Assembly (NCBI RefSeq): GCF_002420705.1
Contig: NZ_DIIM01000019.1
Location: 1 to 64,000 of the forward strand
DNA from: Sphingobacterium sp. UBA5670
Lineage (GTDB): Bacteria > Bacteroidota > Bacteroidia > Sphingobacteriales > Sphingobacteriaceae
Length of the DNA: 64,000 bases
Reading direction: 5' to 3'
Every line of letters begins with the position of its first letter. Position 1 is the stretch's first letter. The position numbers were made by a program, and so were the translations under genes. The notes beneath the pieces are model-generated. The model was not told where the DNA came from. It ran no database searches and saw only the letters and a list, made by a program, of their open reading frames with translations. Below are positions 18,551 to 25,902 of this stretch, in pieces.

Positions 18551-19189
18551 TTAAATGATGTTAAATTGTAACTTGAGCTCGTGCTGTAATGTTGGAGCAA
18601 GAAAAGTGAGTTCAGATTTAGCGATGATCACCTGTTTTCCATTTTTTTGTGGCTGCAATACAAAATAGATTTCGCCCGTTTTTAATTCTTTCTTTTTATC
18701 AGCCCCCGGCATGTTGAAAGCAAAGTTCCTTTTGGGTATAAAGAGCATATTGCCTGTAGTCTTAATTATCCCTGTATCGGTATTGATTTGAGCTGTCGCA
18801 TTTTTACCCAAAACTATTTTATAGTTTTGTTGATTGATATATTTCAAGTTCGCATTCCTCGCGTTGTCGAATGTCGCATCAGTCTTCTCCTTCATGTTAT
18901 TGAACTGGTATAGGCCAAAACTAAGCAGGATTAGCAGGGAGGCTGCAATGCCAACATATTTAAGCGGGTATTTTTTGCTCCTAATTTCTATTGGGGCTTC
19001 TGCGGTCTCGATATAGGTGTTGATATCTGCCCAGATATCGTTTTTCAATTTATTTTTTTTAGCTATTGAAATAGGTACTGGGTTAGATTCGAACGTATCA
19101 TCCATCAACCATTCTTCTACCAGCAGTTTTTCTGTTGGAGAGCATTGGCCTAGATGGTATTTCTCTATTAACTTATGGTCTATTTTCAT
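18551..19189 (-). CDS. short FecR-like anti-sigma factor
   Basis: Membrane protein of 212 residues. It has a cytoplasmic N-terminus resembling anti-sigma domains (EKYHLGQCSPTEKLLVEEWL), one membrane helix at about residues 78-94 (YVGIAASLLILLSFGLYQF) and a periplasmic part with a reduced FecR beta-helix pattern (YKIVLGKNATAQINTDTG, LKTGEIYFVLQPQKNGKQVII). Classical Bacteroidota FecR proteins are around 320-390 residues; this one stops early and lacks the usual second C-terminal domain. It is encoded 56 bases after the ECF sigma gene and should hold it inactive at the membrane. What signal releases it is unclear, given the missing STN domain in the receptor. Confidence 0.75.
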   Translation of the reverse strand: MKIDHKLIEKYHLGQCSPTEKLLVEEWLMDDTFESNPVPISIAKKNKLKNDIWADINTYIETAEAPIEIRSKKYPLKYVGIAASLLILLSFGLYQFNNMKEKTDATFDNARNANLKYINQQNYKIVLGKNATAQINTDTGIIKTTGNMLFIPKRNFAFNMPGADKKKELKTGEIYFVLQPQKNGKQVIIAKSELTFLAPTLQHELKLQFNII

Positions 19190-19245
19190 CCGTATATTCT
19201 ACTCAATAACAAAAGTACGAGATTTCTCTTTTCTGCATCAACAAC

Positions 19246-19761
19246 TTACGATATATATTCTATTAATTCTGTCTTTAATGTTTTTAAAGCTCTAGAAATA
19301 TGATATTCAACTGCTCTTTCAGAGATCACCAATTCCTGTGCTATTTGTTTGTTTGTAAGCCCTTGTTCCCTGCTCATCTGAAATACTTTGCGACATTGGT
19401 TCGGTAAGGTATTGACTAACTTTGAAATCTTGTTTGCGAGTTCTTCGGCAATCAGTGTATTGTCTGAATATTGAGATTCCGTTATGTTCGAAATATTGTT
19501 CAGATGTTGTTGGCGGGATACTTTATTGCGTATATATTCAAAAGTTTTGAGTTTGACCGATCGGATCAAATAGCGCTCGACGTCTTTCAAACGAAGTTCT
19601 TCTCTGCGCTCCCAAACTGATTTAAAAACGTCCTGTACAATCTCTTTTGAATGCTCTTCATCTTGGATATTGCTGAGACAAAAAGCAAACATATCTTCCC
19701 AATGACGAAGATATATTTGCTCAAAACTCTTTCTATCTATAATAAAAAAATACGTTTCCAA
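19246..19761 (-). CDS. ECF RNA polymerase sigma factor (FecI-like)
   Basis: Sigma-70 family ECF factor of 171 residues. Region 2 is at about residues 10-75 (FEQIYLRHWEDMFAFCLS, IVQDVFKSVWERR, YLIRSVKLKTFEYIRNK). Region 4 with its helix-turn-helix is at about 110-165 (LPNQCRKVFQMSREQGLTNKQIAQEL, ISERAVEYHISRALKTL). The start is a TTG codon: the only downstream methionine (residue 24) would cut region 2. A -7 box lies upstream at 19791-19798. It heads the sigma/anti-sigma/lipoprotein unit and probably directs transcription of the TonB receptor and following genes. Confidence 0.9.
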   Translation of the reverse strand: METYFFIIDRKSFEQIYLRHWEDMFAFCLSNIQDEEHSKEIVQDVFKSVWERREELRLKDVERYLIRSVKLKTFEYIRNKVSRQQHLNNISNITESQYSDNTLIAEELANKISKLVNTLPNQCRKVFQMSREQGLTNKQIAQELVISERAVEYHISRALKTLKTELIEYIS

Positions 19762-19790
19762 AATATAAAAAGCCCTAACTTATACTTGGG

Positions 19791-19798
19791 CAAATATA
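19791..19798 (-). promoter_or_regulatory. putative -7 box for the ECF sigma gene
   Basis: TATATTTG fits TAnnTTTG and ends 29 bases before the TTG start, a reasonable 5' leader length. Confidence 0.45.
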
Positions 19799-19828
19799 GT
19801 CTTATTTAGATTGGTTTTAAATAGGTTT

Positions 19829-20611
19829 CTATATTTCTTTTACAAAGTCTTTAATCGCTTGTCCTGGATCTGTTGTTTTCATAAAATTCTCACCAATTAA
19901 GAAGCCCTGAAATCCAGCTTTTTTTAAGGCTCTAATTGTTGATGGATCGGATATGCCACTTTCGGAAACTTTGATGTATTCCGTTGGAATTTTGTCCAAA
20001 AGATCATAAGAATGTTGAAGATCAACTGAAAAATCTTTCAGGTTTCTATTATTGACCCCAATTGCATCGATGTCGTCGAAAAGATTGTCTAATAGTTCCT
20101 GTTCATTGTGTACTTCGAGCAAGACATTTAAGCCGATTTGTTTTGCATAGGCTGCGAATTCCTGTACTTCCTCTTTTTTCAGGCATGCTGCAATTAAAAG
20201 GATGATATCTGCTCCATAAGCTTTTGCTTCTGTGATCTGATACTTATCTACGATGAATTCTTTTCTTAATATAGGAATACTGATAGCTTCACGTGCTTTC
20301 GATAGATCTTCTAAATTACCTTTGAAAAATTCTCCATCCGTAAGGACAGAGACTGCTGAAGCACCTGCTTCCTCGTATGCCTTGACAACATCCTCCACTG
20401 CTGAAATGCTATTGATGTCTCCTTTTGATGGCGATGCTCTTTTGTATTCAGCTATAATTCCTGTTTTTTCAGGATCAAGAACAGATTCTCTCAACGATAG
20501 ACAAGCCACACTGAAATAAGGATAGTTTAATAGTTCCTCCATGGGAACTAAAGCTTTTGCTTGTTCTACTTCTATTTTTTTTCGTTCAATGATTTTATCA
20601 AGTATAGTCAT
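19829..20611 (-). CDS. trpC: indole-3-glycerol phosphate synthase
   Basis: Converts carboxyphenylamino-deoxyribulose phosphate to indole-3-glycerol phosphate in tryptophan synthesis. The 260-residue TIM barrel shows IIAEYKRASPSKG with catalytic lysines, ILRKEFIVDKYQI, ADIILLIAACL, GVNNRNLKDF and the C-terminal phosphate site GFLIGENFMK. It lies 11 bases downstream of trpG. The gene normally found between them in this phylum, trpD, is absent, and trpF, trpB and trpA are not in the window. Confidence 0.95.
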   Translation of the reverse strand: MTILDKIIERKKIEVEQAKALVPMEELLNYPYFSVACLSLRESVLDPEKTGIIAEYKRASPSKGDINSISAVEDVVKAYEEAGASAVSVLTDGEFFKGNLEDLSKAREAISIPILRKEFIVDKYQITEAKAYGADIILLIAACLKKEEVQEFAAYAKQIGLNVLLEVHNEQELLDNLFDDIDAIGVNNRNLKDFSVDLQHSYDLLDKIPTEYIKVSESGISDPSTIRALKKAGFQGFLIGENFMKTTDPGQAIKDFVKEI

Positions 20612-20622
20612 TTTTTTAAGTT

Positions 20623-21198
20623 TTAGATTCCCAACCAGTTTTCAATTAACTTTTTGCCATTTGTGGTCAATACCGATTCGGGGTGGAACTGCATTCCCCT
20701 TACATCGTATTCGGTATGGGTTAAGGCCATAATGATGCCATTCTCGTCGATCGCAGTTACCTTGAGGATAGCTGGTAGGGTGTCTTTGTTTACGGCCCAA
20801 GAATGGTAGCGTCCTATTTTAGAATCTTTTGGGAAATCCTGAAACAATTTTTCTGACTCATCTACAACTGTAATATTTGTTGCTACGCCGTGCAAAGGTT
20901 TTTCCATATTGAACAGTGTGCCACCAAAAACCTCCGCAATAGCCTGTTGACCTAAACAGATACCTAGGATACTTTTATGTGGAGCGTAGGTACGGATAAC
21001 ATCAAGTAATAATCCAGCTTCTTCTGGAATACCTGGGCCTGGTGAAAGAAGTATTTTATCGAAAGCATCAATATCTTCCAGTTTAAATTTATCATTTCTC
21101 CACACGACATACTCTTGTCCAAGTTCTTGTAATAGATGGACTAAGTTATAGGTGAATGAGTCGTAGTTATCTATAACGACTATTTTATTGTTGCTCAT
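20623..21198 (-). CDS. trpG: anthranilate synthase component II (glutamine amidotransferase)
   Basis: Releases ammonia from glutamine for TrpE. The class I amidotransferase triad is visible: nucleophile Cys in GICLGQQAIAE, and the His/Glu pair in MQFHPESVLT. The N-terminal VIDNYDSFTYNLVHLL is the hallmark of TrpG/PabA. Its start overlaps the end of the preceding chorismate-mutase-like gene by 14 bases, so translation is probably coupled. It could also serve folate synthesis as PabA, but the operon context favours TrpG. Confidence 0.93.
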   Translation of the reverse strand: MSNNKIVVIDNYDSFTYNLVHLLQELGQEYVVWRNDKFKLEDIDAFDKILLSPGPGIPEEAGLLLDVIRTYAPHKSILGICLGQQAIAEVFGGTLFNMEKPLHGVATNITVVDESEKLFQDFPKDSKIGRYHSWAVNKDTLPAILKVTAIDENGIIMALTHTEYDVRGMQFHPESVLTTNGKKLIENWLGI

Positions 21199-21478
21199 AA
21201 CCTTTTACTATAAAATCTTGATTAATATAATTTTCTATCTCCCGGAATATGGATTGAATAAATTCAGTAGGCAAATTAAATCTTTCCGCCAATATCTTAT
21301 AATTGGTATTTAGATTCATAATAAGATGTTGTTGCTCCTCCTGCTCGTCGTTTAAAGACTTACCTTTTTCAACATAAGTTTTGCGTAATGCCAATAACTC
21401 TACGATGCGGCTGTCAATAGTGTCTACTGAAATATGAATGTGTTGCTGATTGACACAGTATTCCAATGGTCTGATCAT
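21185..21478 (-). CDS. small chorismate-mutase-like (AroQ-type) protein inside trp operon
   Basis: A 97-residue, apparently all-helical protein. Its pattern DTIDSRIVELLALRKTYVEKGKSL resembles the first helix and turn of AroQ chorismate mutases (invariant Asp, then LL..R), and LPTEFIQSIFREIENY resembles their last helix. The Arg-Glu pair of the central helix is not clearly conserved (QEEQQHLI instead), so catalysis is doubtful. It overlaps trpE by four bases (ATGA) and trpG by 14, so it is translated within the operon. A role as mutase, as regulatory subunit or as a scaffold between TrpE and TrpG are all possible; I only claim fold resemblance. Confidence 0.6.
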   Translation of the reverse strand: MIRPLEYCVNQQHIHISVDTIDSRIVELLALRKTYVEKGKSLNDEQEEQQHLIMNLNTNYKILAERFNLPTEFIQSIFREIENYINQDFIVKGYEQQ

Positions 21479-22878
21479 AATGTTTCTGCTAATTGTAATG
21501 CTTTTCGTAAAGCGGCTATTTTGTTATTTACTTCTTGAAGTTCCATTTCAGGGTCCGAATCCAAAACGATTCCGCCACCAGCTTGATAATGCAAAGTGTT
21601 TTGCTTACTTAGGAACGAACGAATCATAATGGCGTGGTTGAAATCGCCATTAAAACCCATGAATCCGATCGCGCCGGAATAAAAAGAGCGTTGCAGGCCT
21701 TCATAACGATCAATCAATGTCAACGCCATATGTTTCGGTGCGCCTGAGAGGGTACCTGCAGGGTATGTATCACCGACAATGTCAAATGGATTGATATTGT
21801 CTTTTAACGTACCTGTAACTTTAGATACCAAGTGGATAATGTGGGAGTAATATTGTGGTTCCATGTAGGATTCAACTTTTACTTGGGTACAATGCCGGCT
21901 TAAGTCATTGCGTGCGAGATCCACGAGCATCACATGTTCTGAAGTTTCTTTGGGATCTTGTTTGAGTCTGGAGGCGATCTTCTGATCTTCGTCCATGTCC
22001 CCTGTCCGTTTGAATGTTCCGGCAATGGGGAAGATCGTTGCCTGTTTTCCATGTATCCGCAATTGCGCTTCCGGTGATGAACCGAACAGCTTAAAATCAC
22101 CGTAATCGAAGTAGAAAAGGTAAGGTGATGGATTAATAGAGCGTAGTGCACGATAAACATTAAATTCATCACCAGAGAAAGGTGTTTTAAAACCCCTCGA
22201 TGGCACAATCTGGAAAACGTCTCCGCGCTGGATATGTTCTTTCATCTTTTTAACCAGCTGGCGGTGCTCCTCATCGGTACGGTTGGAACTCTCTTCTCCG
22301 GCTAATTTGAACGTATACTCTGGAAAATTCTTGTTCTGGATAAGGAACTGAATTCTTTCAAGCTCTGACTCTTCGTCTTCCAAAAGGTGTTCGAAAATGT
22401 AAAGCTGGTTGCGGAAGTGGTCTATGGCAATGACATATTTGTAAATATGATATTGCATGAATGGTATTTTCCGCGCTGGATCTACTGCTGTTGTTAATTT
22501 GATATCTTCAAAATGTTCGATACAATCGAAGGTGAAATAACCAAAAAGACCATTGGATATTAAATTGAGTTCAGCAACTGTGGAGTCTTCAAAGGAATTT
22601 CTAAAATCGGAAACTTCCTGACGTAACTCAATTTCCTGTGCATTTTTTACGATACGTTCCCTTCCCGGATAGGTTAAAGTCAGCTCCTTCTCATCGAGCT
22701 GAATGCCTGCAATAGGCTGACAGCAGATATAGCTGATGTTGTTGTCGCGACTATGGTAATCGGAGCTTTCCAATAACAATGAGTTTGGAAAAATGTCTCT
22801 TAGGCGAAGATAGATGCTCACTGGCGTAGTTGTATCCGCGAGCAATTTTCTGCTTTGTGTTTTGAATGTATACTTCAT
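21475..22878 (-). CDS. trpE: anthranilate synthase component I
   Basis: Converts chorismate and ammonia to anthranilate, the committed step of tryptophan synthesis. The 467 residues include the N-terminal regulatory domain with the LLESSD sequence (about 35-40), which in characterised TrpE binds feedback-inhibiting tryptophan. The chorismate-binding domain has FQIVPSRGF, FGSSPEAQLRI, PIAGTFKRTG, ETSEHVMLVDLARNDLSR, TYPAGTLSGAPK and QAGGGIVLDSDPE. It is the first structural gene after the attenuator leader at 22911-23061. Confidence 0.96.
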   Translation of the reverse strand: MKYTFKTQSRKLLADTTTPVSIYLRLRDIFPNSLLLESSDYHSRDNNISYICCQPIAGIQLDEKELTLTYPGRERIVKNAQEIELRQEVSDFRNSFEDSTVAELNLISNGLFGYFTFDCIEHFEDIKLTTAVDPARKIPFMQYHIYKYVIAIDHFRNQLYIFEHLLEDEESELERIQFLIQNKNFPEYTFKLAGEESSNRTDEEHRQLVKKMKEHIQRGDVFQIVPSRGFKTPFSGDEFNVYRALRSINPSPYLFYFDYGDFKLFGSSPEAQLRIHGKQATIFPIAGTFKRTGDMDEDQKIASRLKQDPKETSEHVMLVDLARNDLSRHCTQVKVESYMEPQYYSHIIHLVSKVTGTLKDNINPFDIVGDTYPAGTLSGAPKHMALTLIDRYEGLQRSFYSGAIGFMGFNGDFNHAIMIRSFLSKQNTLHYQAGGGIVLDSDPEMELQEVNNKIAALRKALQLAETL

Positions 22879-22910
22879 TTTGTTTCTTATCTTCTTGTTG
22901 TAAATTTTAA

Positions 22911-22944
22911 TAATAAAAAAACCCGATACTGGTTAGCATCGGGT
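22911..22944 (-). terminator. trp attenuator terminator hairpin
   Basis: Minus-strand stem CCCGATGCT (22935-22943) with AGTATCGGG (22922-22930), one G-U pair, followed by seven U residues. It lies between the leader peptide and trpE. The left arm can instead pair perfectly with AGCATCGGG at 23005-23013 within the leader coding sequence. Confidence 0.85.
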
Positions 22945-23013
22945 TTGGAATTTCCATAAATGGTTTTGGTTGATTATGAAATATTATGACAATACCAATT
23001 AGTTCCCGATGCT
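22922..23013 (-). promoter_or_regulatory. alternative antiterminator pairing of the trp leader
   Basis: AGCATCGGG (minus strand, 23005-23013, codons Ser-Ile-Gly of the leader peptide) is exactly complementary to CCCGATGCT (22935-22943), the left arm of the terminator. A ribosome stalled on the Trp codons 12 or more bases upstream would leave it free to pair, blocking the terminator. A ribosome that reaches the stop codon would cover it. Confidence 0.75.
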
Positions 23014-23061
23014 TACTGCTTCAGGCCACCACCAATTTGTATTTGTATATCTTCGTGTCAT
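22999..23061 (-). CDS. trpL: tryptophan leader peptide
   Basis: A 20-codon open frame from ATG 23061-23059 to TAA 23001-22999. Residues 10-12 are three consecutive tryptophans (TGG TGG TGG, 23026-23034), within the sequence NTNWWWPEAVSIGN. Three tandem Trp codons upstream of overlapping alternative hairpins and trpE are the signature of ribosome-mediated attenuation. The ATG is only 7 bases after the putative -7 box, so the message may be almost leaderless. Confidence 0.85.
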   Translation of the reverse strand: MTRRYTNTNWWWPEAVSIGN

Positions 23062-23068
23062 TATTACA

Positions 23069-23076
23069 CAAATTTA
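23069..23076 (-). promoter_or_regulatory. putative trp operon promoter
   Basis: TAAATTTG fits the -7 consensus TAnnTTTG. A TTTG 18 bases further upstream (about 23095-23098) is a fair -33 element. Confidence 0.6.
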
Positions 23077-23135
23077 TAAAAAAAAATAAATAAGCAAACT
23101 TTTTGTGACAAAAAAACAAAAATTCACCTTATTTC

Positions 23136-23813
23136 TTAATCATTTAATAAATCAGGACGTCTTTCTTGTGTTCTTTTTAACTGCTGTTCATCCTTCCAGG
23201 CGGCAATTTTTGCCTCATGTCCACTGAGGAGAATATCGGGTACTTTGTGGCCTTTCCAGTCTGCAGGGCGTGTGTAGATCGGAGCATCGAGCAAACCATC
23301 CTGAAAAGAATCTGAAAGCGCAGATGTCTCGTCCGACAAAACTCCGGGAATCAAACGAATAATTGCGTCTGTAACAATTGCCGCTGGGAGCTCGCCTCCA
23401 GATAGTACATAGTCACCAACAGATATCTCCTTTGTTACATAAATATCGCGGATACGTTGGTCTATTCCCTTGTAGTGTCCACATAGAATCATCATATTCC
23501 CTTTTGTGGATAATCCGTTTGCGATATCCTGATTGAAGGTTTCTCCATCGGGCGTCATATAGATAATCTCATCGTATGTCCGTTCGGCCTGTAACTGCTC
23601 AATGCACTTGGCAAAAGGTTCAATTTGAAGGACCATCCCGGATCCGCCTCCGTAAGGATAATCATCGACACTCTTGTGTTTATTTGTGGAATAGTTTCTT
23701 AAATTGTGAACATGTATTTCAGCCAAGCCTTTATCCTTTGCTCGTTGCAAGATAGAGTGTGCAAATGGGCTTTCTAAAAGGTCGGGTAAGACCGTAATAA
23801 TATCAAAACGCAT
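23136..23813 (-). CDS. trmD: tRNA (guanine-N1-)-methyltransferase
   Basis: Methylates G37 of tRNAs read with CNN codons, preventing frameshifting, using S-adenosylmethionine bound in a trefoil knot. Seen: MRFDIITVLPDLLESPF at the start, PYGGGSGMVLQIEPF, the knot segment CGHYKGIDQRIRD and the EISVGDYVLSGGELPA loop. Start placed at MRFDII (225 residues) since a -7 box sits only 4 bases upstream. The longer frame's start (23828) lies upstream of that box. Divergent from the ABC-F gene; not in the usual rpsP-rimM-trmD-rplS operon. Confidence 0.95.
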   Translation of the reverse strand: MRFDIITVLPDLLESPFAHSILQRAKDKGLAEIHVHNLRNYSTNKHKSVDDYPYGGGSGMVLQIEPFAKCIEQLQAERTYDEIIYMTPDGETFNQDIANGLSTKGNMMILCGHYKGIDQRIRDIYVTKEISVGDYVLSGGELPAAIVTDAIIRLIPGVLSDETSALSDSFQDGLLDAPIYTRPADWKGHKVPDILLSGHEAKIAAWKDEQQLKRTQERRPDLLND

Positions 23814-23817
23814 GGCG

Positions 23818-23825
23818 CAAAGATA
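23818..23825 (-). promoter_or_regulatory. putative -7 box for trmD
   Basis: TATCTTTG (TAnnTTTG) ends 4 bases before the trmD ATG, implying a leaderless or nearly leaderless transcript. Confidence 0.55.
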
Positions 23826-23866
23826 CACAAAAATGCTCCATTGTCTATTTATAAGATTGATTCGCT

Positions 23867-23874
23867 TATCTTTG
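23867..23874 (+). promoter_or_regulatory. putative -7 box for the ABC-F gene
   Basis: TATCTTTG on the plus strand, 23 bases before the GTG start at 23898. It lies downstream of the TTG that opens the longer frame (23841), which argues against that start. A TTG at 23841-23843 could act as -33. Confidence 0.5.
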
Positions 23875-23897
23875 TGCCAAAATTAAGTGAATATACA

Positions 23898-25529
23898 GTG
23901 ATTGACGTAAATAATATTTCTGTTTCCTTTGGGGGAACAACTCTTTTTTCAGATGTATCTTTCTCGATCAATGAGAATGATAAGATCGCATTGATGGGCA
24001 AAAATGGCGCCGGTAAATCTACCTTGCTGAAAATTATTGCAGGGGTGGGCAAGCCTACTACCGGGAATGTTGCTGGCCCAAAAGATGCTATCATAGCTTA
24101 CTTACCGCAGCATTTGCTGACAGAAGACAATGTGACTGTTTTTGAAGAAACATCGAAGGCGTTCGAGGAAGTGTATGGTATGCGTGATGAGCTGGAAAAC
24201 CTGAATGAACAGTTAAATATTCGTACAGACTACGAGTCTGATGACTATATGCAATTGATCGAACGCGTGTCCGAATTAAGTGAAAAGTTCTATTCGATTG
24301 AGGAAGTCAATTATGATGCGGAGGTTGAGAAGGTATTGAAGGGACTTGGTTTTGAGCGCTCGGACTTTACAAGGCAGACTTCTGAATTTTCCGGGGGCTG
24401 GCGGATGCGTATTGAACTGGCTAAAATATTATTGAAGAAACCTGATTTGATTTTATTGGATGAGCCCACTAACCACATGGACATCGAGAGTATTCAATGG
24501 CTGGAGGATTTCTTGGTCAATTCGGCTAAAGCCGTTATTGTGATCTCGCACGATAGAGCATTTGTTGATAATATTACCAATCGTACGATTGAGGTAACGA
24601 TGGGACGCATTTATGACTATCGCGCCAAGTATAGCCATTACCTGGAACTACGTCAGGAGCGTCGTCAGCATCAGCTGAAAGCGTATGAAGAGCAACAACG
24701 CTTTATTGCGGACAATCAGGAGTTTATTGATCGTTTCAGAGGTACCTACTCTAAAACATTGCAGGTACAATCACGTGTAAAGATGTTGGAGAAATTGGAA
24801 ATCATTGAGATCGACGAGGTGGATACTTCGGCATTACGTCTTAAATTCCCCCCCTCTCCGCGTTCGGGCCAATATCCTGTTATCGTGGAAGACCTGACCA
24901 AGGCTTACGATGAACACGTTGTTTTCCAAAAAGCAAATATGGTCATTGAGCGTGGTGAAAAGGTTGCTTTTGTCGGGAAGAATGGTGAGGGTAAATCGAC
25001 CATGATTAAAGCAATTATGGGTGAGATCGATTTTGAAGGCACGCTGAAAGTAGGCCACAATGCAAAAATTGGTTACTTTGCTCAAAATCAGGCCGCATTG
25101 CTAGATGGGGAGATGACCGTTTTTGATACTATTGATCAAATCGCTGTTGGAGATGTACGTGTTAAAATGAAAGACCTTTTAGGAGCTTTTATGTTTAGTG
25201 GCGATGATACGACCAAAAAGGTTAAAGTGCTATCTGGAGGAGAAAGAACACGTCTGGCGATGATAAAACTGTTGCTGGAACCTGTCAATGTATTGATTCT
25301 CGATGAGCCGACCAACCATTTGGACATGAAGACAAAGGACATTATCAAAGATGCTTTAAAAGATTTCGATGGTACGCTGATCCTTGTTTCACACGACCGT
25401 GACTTTTTGGATGGTTTGGCAGAGAAAGTGTTTGAATTCGGCAATAAACGTGTACGTGAGCATTTTGAAGATATTAAAGGTTTCTTGGAATACAAGAAGA
25501 TGAGTAGCTTGAAGGATATCGAACGATAG
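23898..25529 (+). CDS. ABC-F family ATPase (ribosome-associated)
   Basis: Soluble protein of 543 residues with two ABC domains and no membrane helices. Domain 1 has GKNGAGKST, the signature FSGGWRMRIELAKILL and LILLDEPTNHMD. Domain 2 has GKNGEGKST, LSGGERTRLAMIKLLL and LILDEPTNHLD. Between them is a charged helical linker with many Arg/Gln/Glu (HYLELRQERRQHQLKAYEEQQRF), the interdomain linker that reaches into the ribosome in this family. Probably a translation factor of the EttA/Uup/YbiT group; an antibiotic-resistance role is not indicated. Start is GTG giving MIDVNNISVSFGG, chosen from the promoter position and because the upstream codons lack family similarity. Confidence 0.9.
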   Translation: MIDVNNISVSFGGTTLFSDVSFSINENDKIALMGKNGAGKSTLLKIIAGVGKPTTGNVAGPKDAIIAYLPQHLLTEDNVTVFEETSKAFEEVYGMRDELENLNEQLNIRTDYESDDYMQLIERVSELSEKFYSIEEVNYDAEVEKVLKGLGFERSDFTRQTSEFSGGWRMRIELAKILLKKPDLILLDEPTNHMDIESIQWLEDFLVNSAKAVIVISHDRAFVDNITNRTIEVTMGRIYDYRAKYSHYLELRQERRQHQLKAYEEQQRFIADNQEFIDRFRGTYSKTLQVQSRVKMLEKLEIIEIDEVDTSALRLKFPPSPRSGQYPVIVEDLTKAYDEHVVFQKANMVIERGEKVAFVGKNGEGKSTMIKAIMGEIDFEGTLKVGHNAKIGYFAQNQAALLDGEMTVFDTIDQIAVGDVRVKMKDLLGAFMFSGDDTTKKVKVLSGGERTRLAMIKLLLEPVNVLILDEPTNHLDMKTKDIIKDALKDFDGTLILVSHDRDFLDGLAEKVFEFGNKRVREHFEDIKGFLEYKKMSSLKDIER

Positions 25530-25573
25530 TATCTAGATCAACAGAGTGTAAACTCGATAGATGGTTAAGTTAT

Positions 25574-25607
25574 AAAAAGCGGTTTTATAAAAGCCGCTTT
25601 TTTGTTT
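25574..25607 (+). terminator. intrinsic terminator after ABC-F gene
   Basis: AAAAGCGG/CCGCTTTT stem with a T/A-rich inner loop and a run of T residues. Confidence 0.85.
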
Positions 25608-25902
25608 TTTAAATGAAGATTAAATCGAGTCTTCAAGCTTTTTTTGCTTAATCCCAAAGTGTGTGAAAGATACCTTTCCGATCAATACGTTCCCAACTAT
25701 TCCAAAATCATAGTTATCTCATCGTTTAATACCGTTTTTCTAAGTTGAAATTTACCATTTTTGTTGATACTATAACAGGCAATTATTTACAGATTGGTAT
25801 GCGGCGCTTTTCTCGCTCCAATTACTTTGCTGGTATTGAGCCTTTTGTTGTAAACCAACAGATAATCCGTATATTGAGCTTTCCTAAACATCAATTTTAT
25901 TT
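25608..25902. other. intergenic region upstream of gluconokinase
   Basis: About 295 bases without a credible open frame. No clear TAnnTTTG promoter or strong inverted repeat was found. It must hold the promoter for the gluconate genes. Confidence 0.5.

Noticed and set aside
23898..25529. Antibiotic-resistance ABC-F
   Set aside because: The interdomain linker looks like that of housekeeping ABC-F proteins and no leader peptide attenuator typical of resistance ABC-F genes is upstream.
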